Part shown: piece after piece, positions 15,930 through 24,986 of the stretch
Position numbering within the stretch: position 1 is the first letter of the stretch
Layout of the letters: each line of letters starts with the position of its first letter
Source: Syntrophobacterales bacterium
GTDB taxonomy: Bacteria; Desulfobacterota; Desulfobaccia; Desulfobaccales; 0-14-0-80-60-11
NCBI GenBank assembly: GCA_020060385.1
Contig: JAGVAH010000017.1
Span: 1 to 61,230, forward strand
Direction: 5' to 3'
Length of the DNA: 61,230 nt
Translations under genes and position numbers: made by a program
Notes under the pieces: generated by a model
What the model saw: only the letters and a program-made list of their open reading frames with translations
Databases searched by the model: none
Told to the model about the DNA's origin: nothing

Positions 15930-16196
15930 TCAGGCTGTCGGGGTAGCCGGAGGTGCCGAAGCCGCCGGTGGTGCGGGAGACGCTTGCTGCACCGGAGGTG
16001 GTGAAGGTTTATTGCTGTTCGCCCCCAGGAGGGCGACCCCGCCGCCACCGAAAATGACGCCGATGATATAATCCACCGGCAGGTTCTGCAGCAGGACCTC
16101 CACCGGGAGCTTGCCAGAGAGGATCAGGATGGTCAGCAAGATCATCGCAAGACCCGGTAAGGTGGTTTTCGAGTCTTTCAGGGCACTCAAGTCCAT
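15930..16196 (-). CDS. Holin-like membrane protein
   Basis: An 88-residue protein with two membrane segments (about residues 14-28 and 40-58, LPVDYIIGVIFGGGGVALL) and an extended Pro/Ala/Ser tail. GGAGG precedes the ATG. Size, two helices and position next to the endolysin fit a class II holin. The long low-complexity Pro/Ala tail replaces the usual short charged tail. Confidence 0.65.
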   Translation of the reverse strand: MDLSALKDSKTTLPGLAMILLTILILSGKLPVEVLLQNLPVDYIIGVIFGGGGVALLGANSNKPSPPPVQQASPAPPAASAPPATPTA

Positions 16197-16260
16197 GGCA
16201 AAACCTCCTCGAATTGGTAAAAACGGCCCGAATCAGGCCGGCATATTTCGGGGAAATACT

Positions 16261-16767
16261 TCAGGCGCTCCTGATCTGGTTGTATAAAAGAACCATGCGC
16301 CGGGTCCAACCTTTGCCGAAATTACCCCAGGTCTTCAGGTCCATGTAGCGGCCCAGACGGAGAAAAATCATGTCCGTGGCCAGCCAAAGCGGATCAGCCA
16401 GCTTCACGGCTCCCAGAGTTTGGGAGCCGTGACGACCGTCCACGGCATCCTCCGGCAAATACCCTTGATTAACCAGGGCTTCCTGCAAGACCTTAACGGC
16501 CGAACTCACCCCCTGATTGACGGCGCAGTCGAAAGACACCAGGGCCACAACATCCGGCAGTTCATCACCAAGGATGGGGGTCCAGTAATCCCGGGCATAG
16601 ATCGCCCTGGCACCATCTCTGGTCAGATGCTCGATGTCCAGATTGGGGTAGGAACGTTTGCAGATGCCGAATTTGGTTTCCCCTCCGGGATCAGCCGGGT
16701 TGCTGACATACCCTCCTTCAATGCTATCCCCCAGGACAAATTCGAGTGCGGCGTTCAGGTCACCCAT
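16261..16767 (-). CDS. Endolysin, glycoside hydrolase family 108 type (ZliS-like)
   Basis: A 168-residue muramidase. The family's catalytic region is seen near the start, EGGYVSNPADPGGETKFGI, where the first Glu is the predicted catalytic acid. The middle has YWTPILGDELP and FDCAVNQG, and the end has the peptidoglycan-binding-3 part (VDGRHGSQTLGAV). The ATG at 16767 is chosen because GGAGG lies eight bases upstream; the frame is open to 16815 without a ribosome site. No signal peptide is seen, so release needs the holin. It cleaves the host cell wall at lysis. Confidence 0.9.
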   Translation of the reverse strand: MGDLNAALEFVLGDSIEGGYVSNPADPGGETKFGICKRSYPNLDIEHLTRDGARAIYARDYWTPILGDELPDVVALVSFDCAVNQGVSSAVKVLQEALVNQGYLPEDAVDGRHGSQTLGAVKLADPLWLATDMIFLRLGRYMDLKTWGNFGKGWTRRMVLLYNQIRSA

Positions 16768-16811
16768 GTGCTCTCTCCTCCTCTCTTTGAACAACCGCCC
16801 GGGATGAGCGG

Positions 16812-17240
16812 TCATTTTACCGGCACAACTTTGATCCCCTTACCTGCCAGGGCCAACACAATAGCCTGTTGGCCTTCCTGTACCCTGGTAAAGCCTTCAT
16901 CCATCTTGTTTTCCAGGCCCTTAAACTTTTCAAACAGGATGTCCACCGCCTTATCGTTGGCTTCCTGCTTGGTCTCCAGCGTCCCGTGGCCTGGGCACTT
17001 GGTAGGGTCGTTGCAAATTACTGCCACGGTCGGCGGCAACGGGTTTGAAGCAGGCGGCTGGCCGAAATGGAAGCGCAGGCCGCTTTTAAACAGCAGAAAG
17101 CCGATAAACACGAAGACGGCTGTAACCCCAAAGCCGCCCACGATGGCGCCGGCGATCATGTTGGCCTGATAGAGATCCACAATATGCTGGCCTGGCGCCA
17201 GGGCCGGAGCAGTTTCCGCAGCCCAGAGAAGGGAAATCAT
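16812..17240 (-). CDS. Membrane protein with C-terminal helix, lysis region
   Basis: A 142-residue protein with one strong membrane segment at about residues 28-50 (AGAIVGGFGVTAVFVFIGFL) and a soluble tail with CNDPTKCPGHG followed by a long charged helix (DKAVDILFEKFKGLENKMDEGF). It lies directly upstream of the endolysin. An inner-membrane spanin or a second holin-type protein is possible; I cannot decide. The CxxxxxC-H segment is unusual for either. Confidence 0.6.
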   Translation of the reverse strand: MISLLWAAETAPALAPGQHIVDLYQANMIAGAIVGGFGVTAVFVFIGFLLFKSGLRFHFGQPPASNPLPPTVAVICNDPTKCPGHGTLETKQEANDKAVDILFEKFKGLENKMDEGFTRVQEGQQAIVLALAGKGIKVVPVK

Positions 17241-17258
17241 CGGCTCATCCCCCCTTTG

Positions 17259-17486
17259 CTATTGGTTTTTCGGCCAGCACCCCATGTGATCCACCGGCCA
17301 GGTTTTCGGCTCCGGGCCATCGAAGCCGTTAATTGCCATAGGTTGCCCGCAGGCGGCACAGAGCCAGTTCATGCAGGTGTCGTTCACCTGTCGGCCTACT
17401 ACCACCGGCAGGATGCAACCCCAGGCACTGGCTTCCGGGTTCTTCTGGAAGCTGCTGCAATGGTCACAGGTCTGAATCTCTGCCAT
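17259..17486 (-). CDS. Small Cys-rich phage protein, zinc-ribbon-like
   Basis: A 75-residue protein with paired Cys: CDHC near the start, one in WGC, a CMNWLCAAC segment, and one near the end. The four to six Cys suggest one or two zinc sites. AGGAGG precedes the ATG. It lies between the tail-fibre genes and the lysis cassette. Function unknown. Confidence 0.6.
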   Translation of the reverse strand: MAEIQTCDHCSSFQKNPEASAWGCILPVVVGRQVNDTCMNWLCAACGQPMAINGFDGPEPKTWPVDHMGCWPKNQ

Positions 17487-17498
17487 GGCGTTGACCTC

Positions 17499-18389
17499 CT
17501 ATTCTCCGAGACAGATCGGGAATTTTCTTTTGCCCCATTGCGACTGGAGCCGCATGATCCGGCTGGGAACCGGGAAAACTCTCCTGGTGAAAACATCCGG
17601 CTCTTCGGCATAGGCCACCTGCACTCCCAAGGCATTTACCTGGACCGTACCCACGTCGGGAATAAGCGAGTAGGCCACCTGAAGGCCCATGGCATTGATG
17701 GAGAGCATCGGCGGTATGCCATAGGCAGCTTGCACCCCCATGGCATTGATTTGGGTTGCGTTTACCCATTGCAGGTTCGCCGAGAATTCTATCCATGGAC
17801 TGAACTGACTGGTGGTGGTTTCGTCCTCAGGCAGATCGCTGGCGCTGGCATCGCCTATCTCTATCGAGTGGGACTGGTTGTTCGGGTTAAAGCTCCGGGC
17901 CCCAATCTCGATAACGAGGATATCTCCATCCTGGCAGGTGACATCGGTCAGCAAAGTGCCTGCCGGTGGTAAGAACCGGTTGGCCCGGTGATCCTCCCAC
18001 GAGTATGCTGGGGGAAACTCCGACACAAGTGCATCGGGGAAATGCGATAGCAGGGTGCCGCGAAATGTCGAGTTTGCCGGGTTGTACACCTTGATCATGA
18101 GTGCACGGCATAGCCTCGAACCTGAGTCCTCCTGGGCCCTGAATTGTCCTTTCACTGTCCCGGAAATCGTCTGGGCCTTGAGCCTGCAAGGACAAACGAA
18201 TTGATAATGGAGGACGTCCCGGGGCGCGGCCCCGGAAAACAGCCAGGGGTTTCTCGAGTGCAGTCCCATCCCCATTTTCATCGGGAAGCAGGGCAGGACT
18301 TCCACATTCCACTTGTGTTCCCAGGCGGCGTCCTGGGCCGGAGTGCAGATAGGAGTCCCGGAGGACTGGAAATAGATTCTCGTGGCCAT
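17499..18389 (-). CDS. Phage tail-associated protein with three NAMG repeats
   Basis: A 296-residue protein. The first 190 residues form a beta-rich domain (LHYQFVCPCRL, GDILVIEIGARSF). The C-terminal third has three copies of a 12-residue unit, NAMGVQAAYG, NAMGLQVAYS and NALGVQVAYA, spaced by about 20 residues, like strands of a repeating fibre. It ends with a basic segment. It is in the receptor-binding end of the tail operon. No named family. Confidence 0.6.
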   Translation of the reverse strand: MATRIYFQSSGTPICTPAQDAAWEHKWNVEVLPCFPMKMGMGLHSRNPWLFSGAAPRDVLHYQFVCPCRLKAQTISGTVKGQFRAQEDSGSRLCRALMIKVYNPANSTFRGTLLSHFPDALVSEFPPAYSWEDHRANRFLPPAGTLLTDVTCQDGDILVIEIGARSFNPNNQSHSIEIGDASASDLPEDETTTSQFSPWIEFSANLQWVNATQINAMGVQAAYGIPPMLSINAMGLQVAYSLIPDVGTVQVNALGVQVAYAEEPDVFTRRVFPVPSRIMRLQSQWGKRKFPICLGE

Positions 18390-18392
18390 GGG

Positions 18393-19379
18393 TTATTCCT
18401 TCGCCTGGACCCCCAGGATAACAGCGTTAGCCGCGGCTACCGACCAGTTGCCTCCGGCCGGGTTCGTGTTGAGGAGGGTCTTCACCTGCCCCTGGGCCAG
18501 AGGGAGATCCTGGGTCGCCTGGATGTAGTCGACTTCGCCCAGCCGGACGATAGGTGCCAGCCTAGTGGGCGCGACAGTGCTCATCTTCAGGCCCCAAAAA
18601 TCCAATTGGACCGCCCTGACGGATTGCGCTTCTGCTGGCAGGGCCGAGAGCTGCACCATCTCGATGTTGCCGACCACATCCGTCTTGACGTTATCCGAAC
18701 CGGAAGGCGGTCGTTCGTCCAGGGCCGTGTAGTGGCCCGGCCCCGGAGTCGGGGTCCACTGCTGTATAGGACCCTCGGAGATCGGCAGGCGAAGGGCGAT
18801 CTTCAGGCCGCCCGGCCACGAGTTATTTACTTCGCCGGAAGGGTCGTTGACGATGACGTCATCGTAGTAGTAGTCGTTGTTTACGGCGATATAGACTCCG
18901 ATCCGGTCTATGGCCGTCTCGGACCCCGGTTTCGTATCACCGATGAAGGCGAACTGGGGGTTGCCGTCGATCCTGATCTCCAGAACCCCGCCTGCGTCGG
19001 CGATCTTGATGTGAACCTCGATCACATACCAGGTCCTATTCAGGATCACCAGGGGGCAGGTGCCGGCCAGGGTGGAGCCGATATATACCTCGATCACGCG
19101 GGTGGAGCTGTTCAACCTGAGGTAGCCGAGTTGCGTCCCCCCGCATCTCCAACCGAATATGCTTCCACCTGATATATAATCGGAGTAGAAAAATGCGACC
19201 TGGCAGAATAGCTCCTGGTAGGGGCCGCCCGGCAAAGCCTTGAACCAGTCGCAATAGGTAATGCCGTACATATAGGCCCCGGTTCTCGGCAAAACCCCGT
19301 TTTTGCTGGTCACGATGGAGCCACCGGCGTCGAACTCGTTGATGCCCCACTCGGCTCCCGTCATAAAGATCATTGCCAT
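18393..19379 (-). CDS. Phage tail fibre-like protein with a lectin-type (LamG-like) domain
   Basis: A 328-residue protein. Residues about 40-190 look like a concanavalin/LamG jelly roll: YLRLNSSTRVIEVYIGSTLAG, WYVIEVHIKIADAGGVLEIRID (each quoted in part), and DDVIVNDPSGE. This is common in phage proteins that bind surface sugars. The C-terminal part has further strands. The start overlaps no neighbour; AGAGG precedes the ATG. Likely part of the adsorption apparatus. Confidence 0.6.
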   Translation of the reverse strand: MAMIFMTGAEWGINEFDAGGSIVTSKNGVLPRTGAYMYGITYCDWFKALPGGPYQELFCQVAFFYSDYISGGSIFGWRCGGTQLGYLRLNSSTRVIEVYIGSTLAGTCPLVILNRTWYVIEVHIKIADAGGVLEIRIDGNPQFAFIGDTKPGSETAIDRIGVYIAVNNDYYYDDVIVNDPSGEVNNSWPGGLKIALRLPISEGPIQQWTPTPGPGHYTALDERPPSGSDNVKTDVVGNIEMVQLSALPAEAQSVRAVQLDFWGLKMSTVAPTRLAPIVRLGEVDYIQATQDLPLAQGQVKTLLNTNPAGGNWSVAAANAVILGVQAKE

Positions 19380-19393
19380 GATGTTTTTCCTCT

Positions 19394-21244
19394 TCAGGCG
19401 AACTGTTCCGCAGTGATGTCCAGCTTGAACGTCCCGGAATGGTTCTGGTCATGGTTGACGATCCGCACCCGCAGCTGCCGGCCGCCTTCGCTGTCATAGA
19501 CCCAGAACGGCAGGTAGTCTTCGAACGGCATGCCCGGGACGATGTTTTCCACCTTATAGAGCAGCTTCGAGAAAGTCTCATCCGCATAGAGGTGCACGTC
19601 ATAGACGTTGACCAACTGGTGGCTAACTTCTTCGATCCCGAAATAATGCACCAGGCCGCGCCTGCAGAAGGCATCGAAGGTGCTGTTCAGAGTGGCTCCG
19701 GCCGCCACCTGGATATTGGTCTGCTGGATGGTCTTCTCCTGGGTGCCCACACCGGCGACCTCTTCAAAGAAGCCCAGGAGGTACACGGCGATGTTGGCGG
19801 TATTGGGGCCGGAGGTGAACAGGAAGAACTCCACCGTGTGGTCGGGGCCCAGGGGCACGATCAGGTCGGCGGCCTTTTGCTCGATGTCCGACTCGTCAGA
19901 CCAGGCGGTGTAGGCGGTAACCGGCGCGGCGCCGCTGCCCCCTTTCTTAAACAGGACCTTGGTGCCGATGCTGGGGGCCGCATCCCGGAAGAAGACCCGC
20001 AGGACCACGGCGGAGACACCGAACTGCGGGGACCCAAGATATGGCGTCAGGTCGACCGGCTCATATTCGCCCGAAGGGCCGCGCTCGGCCTCGGAGTAGA
20101 CCAGGGGCGGATCCTCCTGGGGCACGTATTTGGTGAACTGCTGGGCAGCCAGAGACAGATCCACCTCCCCTAGGGCCCACCAGGAATCGCCGCCGTCGTT
20201 GGAATACTCCCAGCGGTTCGAGTCCCGGTTGTATTTCAGGTAGGCTGCCGGATCATCACCGTTGTTCACCTTGAGCCCGGCATAGCCGCTGGGACTGCCT
20301 GCGGCGTCCCGGTCGATCTCGAACTCCGCGGCCGTGGTGCCCACGTCGGTGTTCTGGGTGTGCCCGGCGCCCCCGCCGCCCCCGGTCCCGGCCACCGCCC
20401 AGGTGCGGGCATCGGTGATGGTGGTCACAGCCCCGTTGGCCGTGGTTACCTGGAAGAGGGGGATGCGGCCGGAAGTGAACCCGTCCACGGCCTTGTGAAT
20501 GATGCCGGTGGCGGCGTCGACCTCCAGGTAGTTGGTGGCATTGTCCGACAAAAGGATGTAGCCGTCCCCGGTGGCGCTGATCACCGAGTCGTTTCGGACC
20601 TTGCCGCCCTTGTAATAGAAGTTGAGGCCGTCGGCGTGATCGTAGGCGTAATAGCCCATCATGGCGCCCAGCAGCTGTTCGATCTCTTCCAACCGGTCGG
20701 CCAACTTGGTAAAAACTTTGCTCCGGGCAGCGCTGTCCAGGCAGTCAGCGTAATCGTCACCATCGAAGAGCACCGACACCCCGGCATAGAGAGCCTTGGC
20801 CGTCACCTGGTGGCTGCCGCTATCCCAGTGAAACTGCCAGATGGTGTCCGGCTTGACCGTGGTGCTGAGGGCCGGATTGCCGGCTGCGTCCAGGTAGAGG
20901 TACACAGTCCCGGTCGCGATGCCGGCCAGAGACAGAGTGCTCGAAGAAATCTTGCTCAAGAAGGTGCTCCCGGACCAATAGGCTCCGGGATTGACCCCCA
21001 GGTTGGTTCCTCCCAGGCTGCCCTCGTTGAACCCGTAAGCAGCAATGCCGATGATCCCCTTGCGATCGAAAATCTCCTGCAAGGCCCTGGGAACCGCCAG
21101 GTCGCCGCCAGCCTGCCCCGTGATCGTGCCCAGAATTTGGTTCAAAGCATTTTCGATCTGGGTATAGTTGGCGTTATGCTTCGCCATGTAATCCGTCATC
21201 CGGGCGGCGAATTCTTTAAACAGGGTGATGAACTGCGCGGCCAT
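19394..21244 (-). CDS. Large tail fibre / receptor-binding-type protein
   Basis: A 616-residue protein. The N terminus is helical (FITLFKEFAARMTDYMAKHN), residues about 65-290 have strand-rich fibre-like repeats (GTVYLYLDAAGNPAL; IPLFQVTTANGAVTTITDAR), then a Gly-rich hinge (about residue 290), and the second half has beta-sandwich-like parts (NRWEYSNDGGDSWWALG). Its ATG overlaps the upstream stop (TGATG). It probably attaches to the tail tip by its N terminus and binds the host surface by its C-terminal half. Confidence 0.7.
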   Translation of the reverse strand: MAAQFITLFKEFAARMTDYMAKHNANYTQIENALNQILGTITGQAGGDLAVPRALQEIFDRKGIIGIAAYGFNEGSLGGTNLGVNPGAYWSGSTFLSKISSSTLSLAGIATGTVYLYLDAAGNPALSTTVKPDTIWQFHWDSGSHQVTAKALYAGVSVLFDGDDYADCLDSAARSKVFTKLADRLEEIEQLLGAMMGYYAYDHADGLNFYYKGGKVRNDSVISATGDGYILLSDNATNYLEVDAATGIIHKAVDGFTSGRIPLFQVTTANGAVTTITDARTWAVAGTGGGGGAGHTQNTDVGTTAAEFEIDRDAAGSPSGYAGLKVNNGDDPAAYLKYNRDSNRWEYSNDGGDSWWALGEVDLSLAAQQFTKYVPQEDPPLVYSEAERGPSGEYEPVDLTPYLGSPQFGVSAVVLRVFFRDAAPSIGTKVLFKKGGSGAAPVTAYTAWSDESDIEQKAADLIVPLGPDHTVEFFLFTSGPNTANIAVYLLGFFEEVAGVGTQEKTIQQTNIQVAAGATLNSTFDAFCRRGLVHYFGIEEVSHQLVNVYDVHLYADETFSKLLYKVENIVPGMPFEDYLPFWVYDSEGGRQLRVRIVNHDQNHSGTFKLDITAEQFA

Positions 21245-21726
21245 CAGTAGGTCTCCACGATCTCAAGAAAGTTGCCTTCAGCATCAAACTTGCCCTGGGC
21301 GCCATAAGGCAGGACGCCATAGCCGTAAGGAACAACCAGGGTTCCCAACTCGCCGTAAGTGAGGGGTCGGATGATATAGCCTCTTAATTGCTTGCGCAAC
21401 ACCTGGTAGGTATCATCGGTGAAGGACATGAAGATGTAGTGCACCGTCGAATTCAAAGACTTGGCGAGACCGGTGATCACCCACTTGCCGTTGTTGAGCC
21501 TGGAGAGGGTCACGGCCCGCCCCTGTTCGGCATAGATCAGTTCCCGGTTGTTGGCGGCCACCGGCACGCACCGCAGCACTCCCAGGTTTTCCCCCAGGTC
21601 AACGTCACAGGCCCAGACCCAATGCCCCCCATAGTCGGAATACTCGTAGAACGGGCTGACGATAGTCCCGGTCATCTGCGAGCGGCTGTCCTCGATGGCC
21701 CAGTCGATGATCTGGCGAATACTCAT
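21244..21726 (-). CDS. Small tail-tip protein, not recognised
   Basis: A 160-residue protein, beta-rich (VVPYGYGVLPYGAQGKFD near the end). It lies between the hub-like protein and the large fibre gene with coupled overlaps on both sides (ATGA and TGATG), so it is part of the tail-tip module. No domain recognised. Confidence 0.65.
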   Translation of the reverse strand: MSIRQIIDWAIEDSRSQMTGTIVSPFYEYSDYGGHWVWACDVDLGENLGVLRCVPVAANNRELIYAEQGRAVTLSRLNNGKWVITGLAKSLNSTVHYIFMSFTDDTYQVLRKQLRGYIIRPLTYGELGTLVVPYGYGVLPYGAQGKFDAEGNFLEIVETY

Positions 21727-23297
21727 GCGGTCAGCACCTTGCAGCCTTCGATCAAGAGGGTGGGGATTTCGCCCCGTTTGATGTTCTTGGATAGAGCCGA
21801 AATGACCAATTTGCGTCCATCAGGGAGACCGATAATGTCGCCCACCTCAAGGCGGGGATCATCGGCCACTGAGACCTTCCGGGGCATACTCAGGCACTTC
21901 TGCCAGGAGAGTTCGGTCATGGCGATGATATCCGCCTGGTCGTGGGTGCCGATGAAGTCATTCTTGATGTCCAGGTTGTTCTCCAGCCAGTAGTCCAGGC
22001 CGTCCTCGACGGCCACCGACTTCTTCTCCAGGTAGGCGAAGTCGTAAGGAGTCCCCCAGACCTCGTACTGGGCGCTGCCGATGGACATCATGATTAGCAG
22101 GATGCCGATCATGGCCTGGGCTTGGATGATACGACCAACCGGGATGGTGATGCCCTCGCTGGCCCCAAACCCAAGGACGATCACGTCATCGGGAATGAAA
22201 GCGGCCGCCAGGTATTCGGCGATCATCACCGTAGCCAGGATCGGCACCCAGACGCTGATTTCCACTTCAATCTGGCCGTGGAACTCGTCCAACTGGGTAT
22301 AGTGTTCGCTTCCCACCGGCAGGATTCCCGAGTTCACCGACTTGATCACTTTCATGCTGGTGCCGTCAGCCCGCTGCTTCCGGTCTTCGGACCACCAGGT
22401 CTCCAGAGTCTCGTGCATGGAGAAAAACCCCGTGGTCACCTGAGCCTGGCCCAGTTTCTGGTAGGGGCCGTCCACCCGTTCCAGTTGCGAATCCAGGAAG
22501 GTCACGGTCACCTTATTGACGGTGTCCTGGCTGCACTCGGGCACCTCCAACTCCTTGATCCGGTCGCCATCCTCGAACAATCGCGCGGCTGGCCGGTGCA
22601 GGCTTTTATTGACGTAGGAGAGTTTCCCTTCGCCGTCAAAAAACGGCTGGTAGCAGACCACTTTCAGCAAAGAGCAGACACCGTCCCAAGGCGTCACCTG
22701 GGCTAGCTGATTCGTCTTGTGCTTGAACTGCCGGCCCAGGGTGAAGGGGATGCGCATCTCTTTCCCGGTCAGCCCCAGGAAGGTCTTGCAGATGTCATAC
22801 AAGGCGATGCCGATGTCAGTGCCCACCGTGTATTCCTGGCTGGTGATCTTCCGGCGCTTGTACGCCTGGGTCTCGCCCCGGCCGAAGACCGTCAACCGGG
22901 AGGTGATCTGGCCGGTGGAACGCGACTGCTTCCAGCCGATCTGCCCGTGCACCTGGCCGGTGAAGGTGATGGCCCAATCGACTTCGGGCACCGTCTCGTC
23001 ACCTTCAAGGAGTCGCAGGATGGCCCCGTCTTTCAAGCAGTGCCGAAGCTCGCCAAAGTCAGGGTGAAACAGGCCGGCGGGGTCCACCAGGGCGAAGGTT
23101 AGCTGGCGGTCCGACCAGCTCACGTCGGAAACATACGGGGTCAGGTCCACCGGAGCCGGATCATCCAAAATGCCGTTAGCGCTCACTACCTCCGAAATGG
23201 TGGCCTCAGCCGGGTCCCAGGCGTAGACTTTATAGTCCGGGCGCCGGGTGCCCCCGCCCAGGATGATATTCTCCAGGGCCGCCGAGATGTTACGCAT
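21723..23297 (-). CDS. Tail-tip hub-like protein (gp27/gpD type by position)
   Basis: A 524-residue protein with an N-terminal segment typical of phage baseplate hubs: VDLTPYVSDVSWSDRQLTFA and FTGQVHGQIGWKQS, followed by GRGETQAYKRRKIT, TVGTDIGIALYDICKTF and QLAQVTPWDGVCSLLKVV. A hydrophobic segment at about residues 385-415 (IQAQAMIGILLIMMSIG) is unusual. The C-terminal end, LEVGDIIGLPDGRKLVISAL, is strand-rich. It overlaps both neighbours. Most likely it forms the ring at the end of the tail tube. Confidence 0.6.
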   Translation of the reverse strand: MRNISAALENIILGGGTRRPDYKVYAWDPAEATISEVVSANGILDDPAPVDLTPYVSDVSWSDRQLTFALVDPAGLFHPDFGELRHCLKDGAILRLLEGDETVPEVDWAITFTGQVHGQIGWKQSRSTGQITSRLTVFGRGETQAYKRRKITSQEYTVGTDIGIALYDICKTFLGLTGKEMRIPFTLGRQFKHKTNQLAQVTPWDGVCSLLKVVCYQPFFDGEGKLSYVNKSLHRPAARLFEDGDRIKELEVPECSQDTVNKVTVTFLDSQLERVDGPYQKLGQAQVTTGFFSMHETLETWWSEDRKQRADGTSMKVIKSVNSGILPVGSEHYTQLDEFHGQIEVEISVWVPILATVMIAEYLAAAFIPDDVIVLGFGASEGITIPVGRIIQAQAMIGILLIMMSIGSAQYEVWGTPYDFAYLEKKSVAVEDGLDYWLENNLDIKNDFIGTHDQADIIAMTELSWQKCLSMPRKVSVADDPRLEVGDIIGLPDGRKLVISALSKNIKRGEIPTLLIEGCKVLTA

Positions 23298-23850
23298 CGG
23301 CCTCTCCCACGATACGAAACTGGAAGACCACTTCCAGGGGAATTTCGCTTGCCTTCAAGGCAATGAAATCGAAGGTGATAATGTCCTGGCCGCCGACGCT
23401 CAGGCCCTCGATCTGGATTTTGTAACCCTTGGTGGTCCGGTCCTTGGGCCACCAGGTGATGTACCGGTCGGCCGGCGGCGGGTTGACGAAGTATTCATAG
23501 AGGCGGCGTAGCATGTAGGCCGTCATCCGGGAGGTGGTGTCCGAGCCCTTCCAATACTCCTTCACCGGTTTGTCCGGCAGATAGCCGCGCCACTGCACGG
23601 CCTGGGCCCAAGAAAGCGTCGGCTCCACCTTCACCTGGGGCCGGTCGGTCATGGGCGCGGAATCGAAGTTCTCCCAGCGGTCCGGGTTTTCCTCGTAAAC
23701 GAAGGGCGGCAGAACATCGCCGGGGTAGCGCAACTCCCGCATGGCGTTTTCGCCCTCGTTTTCCGGGAACAGGTAGAGGTCTACCGCTTCCTCGAAATTC
23801 TCCGGGGCCGCCAGGATATTGAAAGTCGTCTCCGAGGTCAGGGTGGTCAT
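23290..23850 (-). CDS. Tail-tip protein, not recognised
   Basis: A 186-residue protein with many Pro and Trp residues, ending in a strand-rich part (YKIQIEGLSVGGQDIITFDF). It overlaps the hub-like gene by eight bases and the propeller-like gene by four. Probably a structural part of the tail tip. Confidence 0.6.
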   Translation of the reverse strand: MTTLTSETTFNILAAPENFEEAVDLYLFPENEGENAMRELRYPGDVLPPFVYEENPDRWENFDSAPMTDRPQVKVEPTLSWAQAVQWRGYLPDKPVKEYWKGSDTTSRMTAYMLRRLYEYFVNPPPADRYITWWPKDRTTKGYKIQIEGLSVGGQDIITFDFIALKASEIPLEVVFQFRIVGEADA

Positions 23851-24986
23851 ATGGTTTCCTCGACCGTGGTTTCGAGCGCAAGGGTTTCCTCGCAGGCAAC
23901 GTCAGGGGCCTGGTACTGAAAGCAGACCCGGCCACCAAGCTCCGTGCCGGAGAAGGGAGTAATCAGCCGTCCTTCCACCGGCTCCTGCAAGGCGGCGTTC
24001 ACGGTGTAGGGAGTGATCCCCTCGCCCGCCTCCCCGATCAGGTGGGCCGCCAGGATCACTCGCTTCCCCGCCTTGAGCGAGGTCACCGGCACAGGCTGGG
24101 TTAGTTGCGCCGGGCTGACCATCGGGTAGTAAAACTCAAGCTGGTGCTGGCAGGAGCCGTCAGCGGCATCCGGGCGCAACCGCAAGACCACCACGTGCTT
24201 GCGCTTGGTATCGAAGGCGATGGCATAGCCGGTGGATGACACCTCCGGTTTGTTGACCCTGGAAATCATCTCCCAGCGCGGGACTTGGTAGTCCGCCTTC
24301 AAAATCACCCCGTCCTTGGTAATGATCCAGCAGTAGTTGCGGGACTCGTAGGCCAGATAGCCCAGGACGTTGGGGAGCCTGAGTTGGGCGAAGCGCTCCG
24401 GGGTGATGGAGATATTACGCCAGCAATCCAGGGTCCAGGAGCCTACGGCGGCCAGGATGTTATCCGCCCGGTTAGCGATGGCGTAGCCATAGATGGACTT
24501 GAGATTCCAGGTGTAGGGATCGACCGACCAGCCTCCGTCAACGGGCTCGGCGTTTTTCCAGGAGATTTCCCGAATCGCCGTCTCGGAGCGTCGACATGCA
24601 TAAATCTTCCCGTAACTTCCCATGGTGGCCCCGCCGGTCCAGGCCGCCCCCCAGATGCCGATGAAGGTGTCCGGGTCCCGGCTCAGCACCTGGTCGGCAT
24701 TGGTCCACTGGCCGGTTGCGGCGTCGAACTCATAACGGCGGGCGTCCCAGCCCGGCCAATAGGTGGTGGTTAAAATTATGTGGGCGATCAACCGGTCCGC
24801 CCCTGGCTCATAGAAAAAATTCGCCAGGTTCCCGGTCGTCTGCATGTAGTGCCTGGGACAGGTGACCAGGGAGCCGTTATAGATCAGCCCATCGGGACCC
24901 CAGAGCGGCGGCGTGTGCTGATAGCACTTCTTGTAGTCGATGTACCCCAGGCAATTGGGGACGGTCTTCATCAACCAGAGGCTCAT
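23847..24986 (-). CDS. Tail-tip protein: propeller-like repeats plus Ig-like C terminus
   Basis: A 379-residue protein. Residues about 20-265 are a series of short strand units with GPDGLIYNGS, YGKIYACRR, YAIANRADNILAAVG and CWIITKDGVILK, as in beta-propellers. Residues about 290-375 look like an invasin/Big-type Ig domain (SLKAGKRVILAAHLIGEAGE and VCFQYQAPD). The neighbour at 24986-25933 has the same overall plan, so the two may be old duplicates or form a complex. Assignment by eye only. Confidence 0.55.
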   Translation of the reverse strand: MSLWLMKTVPNCLGYIDYKKCYQHTPPLWGPDGLIYNGSLVTCPRHYMQTTGNLANFFYEPGADRLIAHIILTTTYWPGWDARRYEFDAATGQWTNADQVLSRDPDTFIGIWGAAWTGGATMGSYGKIYACRRSETAIREISWKNAEPVDGGWSVDPYTWNLKSIYGYAIANRADNILAAVGSWTLDCWRNISITPERFAQLRLPNVLGYLAYESRNYCWIITKDGVILKADYQVPRWEMISRVNKPEVSSTGYAIAFDTKRKHVVVLRLRPDAADGSCQHQLEFYYPMVSPAQLTQPVPVTSLKAGKRVILAAHLIGEAGEGITPYTVNAALQEPVEGRLITPFSGTELGGRVCFQYQAPDVACEETLALETTVEETI

